Origin: Bacteroidales bacterium
GTDB taxonomy: Bacteria > Bacteroidota > Bacteroidia > Bacteroidales > UBA7960
Direction of reading: 5' to 3'
Assembly: GCA_003557805.1 (NCBI GenBank)
Contig: PWNY01000150.1
Coordinates: forward strand, 1-11,076
DNA: 11,076 nucleotides
Shown: positions 6,488-11,076 of the stretch, piece after piece
How positions within the stretch are numbered: position 1 is the stretch's first letter
Layout of the letters: each line of letters opens with the position of its first letter
Made by a program: the position numbers and the translations under genes
The notes under the pieces: generated by a model
Databases searched by the model: none
The model's input: the letters and a program-made list of their open reading frames with translations, nothing else
Told to the model about the DNA's origin: nothing

Positions 6488-7813
6488 CTATTGATTTGCA
6501 GGCATATAATACAATACCACCCTGTTGTCCTCGCGGAGGTAATTCCGGGCGGCCTCCCTGATATCCTCCCTTGTTACTGCAAGGTAGCGCTCTATCTCAG
6601 TGTTAATCAGGTTGGCATCACCGTATATAAGGTGGTAATTGGCCAGGTTCCTGGCCCTGGCTGCAATGGTAGTATTGCTCTGCACCATCCTGCTCTCAAT
6701 CTGGTTCCTGAGCTTTTGCAGCTCTTCCTGGGTTATCAGTTCGCTCCTTACCCTTTCAAGCTCTTCATCAATGCTGGCCTCGATTACTCCCAGGTCAACC
6801 CCTATATTCGGGATGGCCATTATAATATTCAGCCCCGGATCTTCCAGCCCCAGGGGCATTGCCTGTATTCCCATTGCAGTTTGCTCTTCGATCACAAGCC
6901 TCCTGTTAAGGCGGCTGCTCTCACCTCCGGAAAGGAGCCTGCCAAGCATCTCTATTGCATAGTAGTCATCTGACCCCAGTTCAGGAATATGAAACCCCTG
7001 TATCATCGCAGGCAGCTGGATATTGTCGTAAACCGTGTCGCGCAACTCCTCGGTACGCAAAGGCTCGGTAGCATCGGGCCTGAATATCTCGTGCTCCCCA
7101 CTGGGTATGTCCCCGAAGTATTTCTCCACCAGCTCCTTTGTCTCTTCAATGTCAATATCACCTGTGACGACCAGCACAGCATTATCCGGTACGTAGAACA
7201 TCTCATGGAAGAAAGTAATATCATCATAGGTGGCGTTGCGGATATGCTCATCCTTTCCAAGAACATCAGTCTGGTAGGGGTGTACCGTATAGGCACGTTT
7301 GATGGTTTCAGTGAGTATCCTTCCGTATGGCTGGTTGTCACGTGTCTGCTTCATCTCCTCGGTAACCACATCTTTCTGGGTGGCTATCCCGATGGAGTCA
7401 ATCACCGGATGGAGCAGCCTTTCTGATTCAAGCCAGAGACCCAGCTCAAGCTGGTTGGACGGAAGCAGGACGAAGTAATTTGTTACATCAAAGCTGGTGT
7501 ATGCATTCAGTGAGCCTCCTGCTTCTTCGACTATTTCGGCAAACTCACCCCGCCCGATATGCTTTGTACCCTCGAACATCAGGTGCTCAAAGAAATGTGC
7601 AAACCCGGTGCGGCCTTCAAACTCATTCTTTGCCCCGACATGGTACATAATATTGACAACCACGTTAGGTGTGGTGTTGTCCTCATGCAATATCACATGC
7701 AGGCCGTTGTCAAGCGTGTACTCCGTGAACTCAATTCCCTGGCCGGTTGCGCGGGGAAGCATCACCAGCGCGAGCAGCAGCGAAAGGATCAGGAATTTAA
7801 GGTTGGTTTTCAT
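6488..7813 (-). CDS. M16-family zinc metallopeptidase, catalytic subunit
   Basis: A 441-residue exported insulinase-like peptidase. The inverted zinc motif HFFEH is at 73-77 (zinc ligands His73 and His77, catalytic Glu76), and the third ligand is probably Glu153 in TEEMKQTRDNQPYG, about 76 residues later as the family requires. The N-terminal half (about 27-230) is the active M16 domain. The C-terminal half (about 240-441) is the M16_C domain, with LLSGGESSRLNRRL and a terminal REDIREAARNYL segment. Residues 1-24 form a signal peptide (MKTNLKFLILSLLLALVMLP..., likely cut near GQG), so the enzyme acts in the periplasm or envelope. Two nt separate its TAG from the next ATG, so it is co-translated with the inactive partner, and the pair probably forms a hetero-oligomer degrading peptides. 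Substrate unknown. Confidence 0.95.
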   Translation of the reverse strand: MKTNLKFLILSLLLALVMLPRATGQGIEFTEYTLDNGLHVILHEDNTTPNVVVNIMYHVGAKNEFEGRTGFAHFFEHLMFEGTKHIGRGEFAEIVEEAGGSLNAYTSFDVTNYFVLLPSNQLELGLWLESERLLHPVIDSIGIATQKDVVTEEMKQTRDNQPYGRILTETIKRAYTVHPYQTDVLGKDEHIRNATYDDITFFHEMFYVPDNAVLVVTGDIDIEETKELVEKYFGDIPSGEHEIFRPDATEPLRTEELRDTVYDNIQLPAMIQGFHIPELGSDDYYAIEMLGRLLSGGESSRLNRRLVIEEQTAMGIQAMPLGLEDPGLNIIMAIPNIGVDLGVIEASIDEELERVRSELITQEELQKLRNQIESRMVQSNTTIAARARNLANYHLIYGDANLINTEIERYLAVTREDIREAARNYLREDNRVVLYYMPANQ

Positions 7814-7850
7814 GTTTTAATATATTTTAAGTGGATAGATTGATTAATCA

Positions 7851-7872
7851 CGGTTAAATGCACTTTAAACCG
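7851..7872. repeat. Imperfect inverted repeat in the M16 operon leader
   Basis: CGGTTAAA and TTTAAACCG face each other across a 5-nt spacer (one bulged base). They lie immediately downstream of the candidate -7 element at 7875-7882, about where transcription would start. A perfect palindrome TGATTAATCA follows at 7841-7850. No U-tract follows the hairpin, so a terminator for dnaX is unlikely. An operator or a 5' leader structure is possible. Confidence 0.35.
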
Positions 7873-7874
7873 GA

Positions 7875-7882
7875 CAAATTTA
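7875..7882 (-). promoter_or_regulatory. Bacteroidota -7 promoter element for the M16 operon
   Basis: The minus strand reads TAAATTTG, a perfect TAnnTTTG match 61 nt upstream of the first M16 ATG and within the 86-bp gap after dnaX. No obvious -33 TTTG is present. No convincing terminator for dnaX is visible in the same gap, so readthrough from dnaX into the M16 genes is possible. Confidence 0.5.
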
Positions 7883-7899
7883 TTAATTTTTTTTATTGA

Positions 7900-8547
7900 T
7901 TAATATTCTATATCGAGCCCCAGGGAATCTTTAAGTTTTTTTATATCCGGGTTTTTGTTTATAAGCTCCTGGAGTTTTTCAGCCGGCAGGTAGGCTTTCT
8001 GCTTCTTGTTGTTTTTATTTATTTCTGCCTTTATATCTATATAATGATTGTTTAACGCCTTGTGCAGGGTTGCAAGTATTTCCGGTTTTTTATCATTTAT
8101 AAGGTCCTGCTGGATTGCATTGTCAACTGATATTTTCAGAAGAAGGTCCTTGCCCAGTTCCGGCTTTTTCCCTGTCATTGCCATGAACAGGGCCAGGCTC
8201 TCTTTTTTGTAGGAGAGCGCTATGTCAGTCCAGGCCTTCAAAAGCTCTTCATGGGTGAAACTATCTTTAGCACTTTTCAGGCCGGGTTCAGTTTCCTTAT
8301 CTCCCTTTTTGCCACTATCCTCTTTTTTGCCGTTAATTTTAAGGCTTATACTGCCTAACTGCCCTTTAGGCTTTATGGTTTTGCCTTCGGGCTTTTTAAC
8401 AGTCTTTGGGGCCTTTTGTTCACCCAGAGCCTTACGCTCCCCTGGTTCCTGCCGTTCCTTTACCTTATTCCTGTCGTATGGAGTGGTATCAGTGGGTGGA
8501 AGAAGGCGCACGGGCAGTCCCGGCCCCGGGGTCAGGACTTTTTTTTT
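7900..8547 (-). CDS. dnaX: dnaX 3' part: tau-specific C-terminal region, in the -1 frame
   Basis: This is the continuation of dnaX in the -1 frame. It is open from 8547 because a TGA in this frame sits at 8550-8548. The 213 codons after the A run begin KVLTPGPGLPVRLLPP. They continue through a long Lys/Glu/Pro-rich linker (roughly the first 85 residues), then a helical domain starting FTHEELLKAWTDIALSYKKE, and end NPDIKKLKDSLGLDIEY. The ending resembles what I remember of Bacteroidota DnaX C-termini, the part that binds DnaB helicase and the polymerase alpha subunit in tau. No ATG is available before the folded domain. A GTG at 8511 could start a 203-codon product, but a separate gene is unlikely. 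Joined by a -1 shift, the whole gene would code 578 codons, a normal tau size for the phylum. Confidence 0.85.
   Translation of the reverse strand, partial: KKKVLTPGPGLPVRLLPPTDTTPYDRNKVKERQEPGERKALGEQKAPKTVKKPEGKTIKPKGQLGSISLKINGKKEDSGKKGDKETEPGLKSAKDSFTHEELLKAWTDIALSYKKESLALFMAMTGKKPELGKDLLLKISVDNAIQQDLINDKKPEILATLHKALNNHYIDIKAEINKNNKKQKAYLPAEKLQELINKNPDIKKLKDSLGLDIEY
8511..8539 (-). promoter_or_regulatory. GC-rich hairpin next to the dnaX A run, possible frameshift stimulator
   Basis: On the coding strand, AGTCCTG (8539-8533) pairs with CGGGACT (8522-8516) in a 7-bp stem with one G-U pair, around the 10-nt loop ACCCCGGGGC. A competing smaller hairpin, CGGG-ACTG-CCCG (8522-8511), lies about 15 nt past the slippery run. 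The first stem touches the A run with no spacer, closer than the roughly 5-7 nt usual for ribosomal -1 stimulators. The patch is much more GC-rich than its surroundings. Confidence 0.5.
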
Positions 8548-8666
8548 TCAACCGATGCAGTCTGCAGCAGTGACAGTTCCAGCAGCAACCTCTTGTTACT
8601 GCTTGTCTTGTACTGAATATCTGCCCTGTTGTTAATTTCAAGGGCCTGCATTAAAAAATGCTTCGG
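8532..8666 (-). CDS. dnaX: dnaX middle segment: rest of collar domain III, zero frame after the in-frame TGA
   Basis: Past the TGA at 8667-8669 the same frame stays open for 44 codons: PKHFLMQALEINNRADIQYK, then TSSNKRLLLELSLLQTASVE, then KKKS and a TGA at 8532-8534. The pattern (small helix, then NKRLLLELSLL) is the normal end of DnaX domain III in the phylum, so this is a genuine continuation of the protein. Without a frame change the zero-frame product would be 367 codons, ending almost exactly where domain III ends (about residue 373 in E. coli), as expected for a gamma-type subunit. An in-frame ATG at 8649-8651 could allow reinitiation, but the fragment alone would not make a useful protein. 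Confidence 0.8.
   Translation of the reverse strand, partial: PKHFLMQALEINNRADIQYKTSSNKRLLLELSLLQTASVEKKKS
8539..8548 (-). promoter_or_regulatory. A10 slippery run, candidate programmed -1 frameshift or slippage site in dnaX
   Basis: On the coding strand a G is followed by ten A and a G, read in the zero frame as GAA AAA AAA AAG. It contains the A AAA AAG heptamer used for -1 frameshifting in E. coli dnaX, and it is like the A9 slippage run of Thermus thermophilus dnaX. The -1 frame is closed by TGA just upstream (8550-8548) and the zero frame by TGA just downstream (8534-8532). The frame change must therefore fall within the 13 nt 8547-8535, which are mostly this run. The alternative is a homopolymer length error (11 or 8 A in reality). 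Confidence 0.7.
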
Positions 8667-9635
8667 TCATTTTACTGCCTGAGCCCTGTACCTTTCCTGC
8701 AGTTCCTTACTACCTTCAATAAGAAATATGGTGGCTTCATCCTTGGATACCAGCAAGTTCCTGATATGGGTCCCGAACCCTGTAATGAAATCCGCACCTT
8801 CAAAACCCTTTTGCAGTATCTCGTCGGCAAGCAGCAGTATGTCCTGGGGGTTTTCTTCCAGGATCAGGTCCATTACCCTGAAATAGTAATCGTGATCCAG
8901 TATGTTTAGGTTCTCGATAACATCCTGGTAGGAGATCCTGTTTCCGGTAAAACTGTTTATCTGGTCAAATATGGAAAGTGCATCCCTTAGGGCACCGTCG
9001 GCCTTCTGGCTTATAATGTGAAGAGCCATCGGGTCTGCATCAACAGACTCCTTCTCTGCCACCCATGCAAGCTGTTTGGCAATATCATCAACCGTTATCC
9101 GGGCAAAATCAAAAATCTGGCAACGTGATAGTATGGTGGGTATTATCTTGTGCTTCTCGGTGGTTGCAAGTATGAACTTGGCGTATGCAGGCGGCTCTTC
9201 AAGCGTTTTTAGAAAGGCATTGAATGCCTGCTGGGAGAGCATATGCACCTCATCTATTATGTAAACCTTGTAATTGCCTACCTGTGGAGGTATGCGCACC
9301 TGGTCAACAAGTGTGCGGATTCCCTCAACCGAGTTGTTGGATGCAGCATCGAGCTCATGCACGTTAAAGGAGTGTGAGCGGTTAAAGGAGAGGCATGACT
9401 CACATTTATCACATGCCTCAATGTTATCGGTGATATTCTCGCAGTTTATTGTCTTGGCCAGTATCCGGGCACATGTTGTCTTACCAACCCCCCTGGGGCC
9501 GCAAAAAAGGAATGCCTGGGCCAGGTGGTTCGTCCTTATGGCGTTTTTCAGGGTGTTGGTAATTGCCTTCTGGCCGACCACCATGTCGAAGGTGGCCGGC
9601 CTGTATTTGCGTGCGGATACTACATACTGATCCAT
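8667..9635 (-). CDS. dnaX: DNA polymerase III subunit gamma/tau, 5' part (ATPase domains I-II and part of III), ending at an in-frame TGA
   Basis: This part encodes 322 residues of the clamp-loader ATPase that opens the sliding clamp and organises the replisome. Features in order: the start MDQYVVSARKYRPATF typical of the phylum; Walker A GPRGVGKT (46-53); zinc module Cys65, Cys75, Cys78, Cys81; Walker B IIDEVH (126-131); SRC motif Ser170-Arg171-Cys172 (arginine finger); sensor 2 GALRDAL (214-220); and the collar domain III from about 243. The frame stops at TGA (8667-8669) inside domain III, yet the same frame resumes with family-like sequence, so the gene is interrupted by one nonsense codon. 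From memory, homologues often have Cys here (QAxKCP). The start ATG is 1 nt after the tdh stop, so it is probably translationally coupled. An essential gene should not be dead, so error or recoding needs checking. Confidence 0.95.
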   Translation of the reverse strand: MDQYVVSARKYRPATFDMVVGQKAITNTLKNAIRTNHLAQAFLFCGPRGVGKTTCARILAKTINCENITDNIEACDKCESCLSFNRSHSFNVHELDAASNNSVEGIRTLVDQVRIPPQVGNYKVYIIDEVHMLSQQAFNAFLKTLEEPPAYAKFILATTEKHKIIPTILSRCQIFDFARITVDDIAKQLAWVAEKESVDADPMALHIISQKADGALRDALSIFDQINSFTGNRISYQDVIENLNILDHDYYFRVMDLILEENPQDILLLADEILQKGFEGADFITGFGTHIRNLLVSKDEATIFLIEGSKELQERYRAQAVK

Positions 9636-9636
9636 A

Positions 9637-10599
9637 TTATATCAGGCCTTTTTCATGTTTTTCCCTTATGGCCTTAAGCATATCCTCTGTCATTGCGTCC
9701 AGGTCAAAGTCGGGTTTCCAGCCCCAGTCTTTACGGGCCGGAGAGTCATCAACCGAGTTTGGCCATGAATCTGCAATTTCCTGGCGAAAATCAGGCTCAT
9801 ATGTGATCTCAAACTCCGGAATATGCTTCCTGATGGACTCTGCCATCTGTTTCACGGTAAAGTCCATTGCCCCTACATTGTAATCGCAGTGATAGTTCAG
9901 CTTGTCAAAGTCAGCATTCATAAGGTCGATGGTTGCCTTCAAACAATCCGGCATGTACATCATCGGCAGCCGGGTGTCTTCCTTGACAAAGCAGGTGTAG
10001 CGCTTTTGCCTGATGGCCTCATAATATATGGCAACTGCATAATCGGTGGTGCCGCCTCCCGGCAGTGTCTCATGACTTATAATGCCGGGATACCTCAGCC
10101 CCCGTACATCAAGGCCGTACTTTTTGACATAGTAATCACCGAGGAGTTCACCGGCAACCTTTGTAACCCCGTATATGGTGGTTGGTTTCAGGATGGTTTC
10201 CTGGGGGGTATTTTCGGCAGGGGTGTTAGGTCCAAACACGGCAATGGAGCTTGGAACCAGAACCTGCTTCATCTTGCGCTCCCTGGCCAGCTCAAGTACG
10301 TTGATAAGTCCGTTCATGTTGACATCCCAGGCAAGCATCGGGTTTTTCTCGCCTGTGCCTGAGAGTATGGCTGCCATATTTATTATGACGTCTGTATTGT
10401 ATTTGTCTACAACAGATACAAGGCCCTTTTTGTCAAGGGCGTCGACCACCTCACACGGTCCGGTTTCCGTCAGCTGCCTGGATGGTTTTGTTTTCCTGAT
10501 ACCTGCAACAACATTGCTGCCTCCGTAAATCTCGCGCAGGGCAAGAGTCAGTTCTGACCCGATCTGTCCTGCAGATCCTATTACCAGTATGTTTTTCAT
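9637..10599 (-). CDS. tdh: L-threonine 3-dehydrogenase, SDR (NAD-dependent epimerase-like) type
   Basis: A 320-residue NAD-dependent enzyme oxidising L-threonine to 2-amino-3-ketobutyrate in the cytoplasm. The Rossmann signature GSAGQIG (Gly8, Gly11, Gly14) opens the protein. The extended-SDR catalytic set is Ser118, Tyr143 and Lys147 (YGVTK), and MAAILSGTGEKNP (75-87) plus GLRYPGIISHETLPGGGTTDYA (167-188) are typical of the short-chain threonine dehydrogenases of Flavobacterium and animals. This is not the zinc alcohol-dehydrogenase type of E. coli Tdh. Length matches the family. The neighbouring divergent kbl encodes the next enzyme, which strongly supports the call. The TAA stop and the dnaX ATG are 1 nt apart. 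A -7 element at 10671-10678 would drive a tdh-dnaX transcript. Confidence 0.93.
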   Translation of the reverse strand: MKNILVIGSAGQIGSELTLALREIYGGSNVVAGIRKTKPSRQLTETGPCEVVDALDKKGLVSVVDKYNTDVIINMAAILSGTGEKNPMLAWDVNMNGLINVLELARERKMKQVLVPSSIAVFGPNTPAENTPQETILKPTTIYGVTKVAGELLGDYYVKKYGLDVRGLRYPGIISHETLPGGGTTDYAVAIYYEAIRQKRYTCFVKEDTRLPMMYMPDCLKATIDLMNADFDKLNYHCDYNVGAMDFTVKQMAESIRKHIPEFEITYEPDFRQEIADSWPNSVDDSPARKDWGWKPDFDLDAMTEDMLKAIREKHEKGLI

Positions 10600-10670
10600 T
10601 ATACTACAAAGGGTTTTTATTTATAGATTTTTTTATTTGAAATGATCTGTCAGATTCGAAGCAGTGTTGG

Positions 10671-10678
10671 CAAAAATA
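10671..10678 (-). promoter_or_regulatory. Bacteroidota -7 promoter element for tdh-dnaX
   Basis: The minus strand reads TATTTTTG, a perfect TAnnTTTG match 71 nt upstream of the tdh ATG. It lies in the 239-bp AT-rich gap shared with divergent kbl. No clear -33 element was found at the expected distance. Confidence 0.45.
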
Positions 10679-10732
10679 GAAAAATTAATTTGTTTTTCTA
10701 TATTTAACAGTGGCGGGTGCAATGATGTGAAA

Positions 10733-10760
10733 ACCTGCCTGTAATATTTGCCGGACAGGT
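10733..10760. repeat. Inverted repeat in the tdh-kbl divergent gap
   Basis: CCTGT (10738-10742) and ACAGG (10755-10759) face each other across 12 nt, and ACCTG (10733-10737) can alternatively pair with CAGGT (10756-10760). The repeat lies some 20 nt upstream of the kbl -7 element, over its expected -33 zone, a plausible operator position. The arms are short, so chance occurrence is quite possible. Confidence 0.25.
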
Positions 10761-10779
10761 GGTGGTTTGTCAAAAACAA

Positions 10780-10787
10780 TATCTTTG
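10780..10787 (+). promoter_or_regulatory. Bacteroidota -7 promoter element for kbl
   Basis: TATCTTTG is a perfect TAnnTTTG match 51 nt before the kbl ATG, giving an A-rich leader typical of the phylum. TTTG sequences occur upstream at 10766-10769 and 10747-10750, but neither has the standard -33 spacing. Confidence 0.55.
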
Positions 10788-10838
10788 CCTTTGAAAAGAA
10801 TAATTAAACTAATCCTAATAATCTAAACAAATATCAGT

Positions 10839-11076
10839 ATGTACGGAAAAATCAAAGAACATCTTCAAAAGGAGTTGAAAGAGATCCGGGAAGCCGGGCT
10901 TTACAAGGAGGAGAGGATAATTGTCACTCCCCAGGATGCCAGGATAAAGGTTGAATCGGGGCAGGAGGTTCTGAACTTCTGCGCGAACAATTACCTCGGA
11001 TTGTCAAACCATCCTGACTTAATCCAGGCGGCAAAAGAGGGGATGGACTCACACGGTTTCGGCATGTCGTCGGTGC
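10839..11076 (+). CDS. kbl: Glycine C-acetyltransferase (2-amino-3-ketobutyrate CoA ligase), N-terminal part
   Basis: The first 79 codons of a PLP-dependent alpha-oxoamine synthase, cut by the right window edge (family length about 395). It cleaves 2-amino-3-ketobutyrate with CoA to glycine and acetyl-CoA in the cytoplasm, the step after threonine dehydrogenase. Visible signatures are MYGKIKEHLQKELKEIREAG at the start, NFCANNYLGLSNHPDL (46-61), conserved in the family, and SHGFGMSSV (71-79), which precedes the family's RFICGT motif. The ATG at 10839 gives the canonical N-terminus. It is divergently transcribed from tdh across 239 bp. The PLP lysine lies outside the window, so catalytic integrity cannot be judged. 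Other family members (serine palmitoyltransferase, BioF) are less likely given the N-terminus and the tdh neighbour. Confidence 0.93.
   Translation, partial: MYGKIKEHLQKELKEIREAGLYKEERIIVTPQDARIKVESGQEVLNFCANNYLGLSNHPDLIQAAKEGMDSHGFGMSSV

Noticed and set aside
7814..7899. A dnaX terminator in the gap before the M16 operon
   Set aside because: The only stem (7851-7872) is not followed by a U-tract, and the poly-A stretch near 7887-7894 on the coding strand has the wrong base for a terminator tail.
7900..8511. A separate hypothetical gene starting at GTG 8511
   Set aside because: The product begins in a low-complexity Lys/Pro/Glu linker and ends like a DnaX C-terminus. The frame is open back exactly to the A run, so it is the 3' part of dnaX.
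8667..8669. Selenocysteine at the dnaX TGA
   Set aside because: The hairpin after the TGA is only 5 bp with a UUUU loop and lacks the GGU/AGGU-type apical loop of bacterial SECIS elements. DnaX is not a known selenoprotein and residue 323 is not catalytic.
1..11076. Genome-wide reassignment of TGA
   Set aside because: dusB and the CPBP gene end at TGA exactly where their protein families end, and the other complete genes contain no internal TGA.

Overview
The window looks like a chromosomal housekeeping stretch from a member of the Bacteroidota, probably Bacteroidales or Marinilabiliales-like. This rests on the protein families (SDR-type threonine dehydrogenase with Kbl, paired M16 peptidases, a Bacteroidota-style DnaX C-terminus) and on start sites without obvious Shine-Dalgarno sequences. 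It also rests on perfect matches to the Bacteroidota -7 promoter element TAnnTTTG in nearly every promoter-bearing intergenic gap. No mobile element, CRISPR array, integrase or phage gene was seen.

Layout from left to right. A minus-strand tRNA with a CAT anticodon (48-121), best read as tRNA-Ile2, is followed by an intrinsic terminator (1-37). A plus-strand YihX-like HAD phosphatase (286-933) converges on a minus-strand tRNA-dihydrouridine synthase, dusB (939-1949). Divergent from dusB is a CPBP-family membrane protease (2015-2926), which converges on a YihY/BrkB-family membrane protein (2933-4267). A strong minus-strand terminator (about 4331-4369) closes a two-gene M16 operon: an active HxxEH peptidase (6488-7813), then an active-site-less partner with a LolA-like C-terminal extension (4392-6485). 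Upstream lies dnaX (7900-9635, interrupted), preceded at 1 nt by an SDR-type L-threonine 3-dehydrogenase (9637-10599). Divergent from that gene, and cut by the window edge, is kbl (10839-end).

Tdh and Kbl are consecutive enzymes converting threonine to glycine plus acetyl-CoA, and they face each other across a 239-bp gap. Tdh is tightly coupled to the clamp-loader gene dnaX, an odd partnership.

The most interesting signal is in dnaX. The reading frame is broken twice. First, an in-frame TGA replaces codon 323, at a place where I recall related proteins having Cys. Second, a run of ten A on the coding strand marks a -1 frame change into the tau C-terminal region. The two frames overlap for only 13 nt, which is essentially the A run, and a GC-rich hairpin follows at once. 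Without a shift, translation would stop after domain III (a gamma-like protein of 367 codons). With a -1 shift or an extra A it would give a 578-codon tau. This is the architecture of programmed dnaX frameshifting or slippage, though sequencing error must be excluded.
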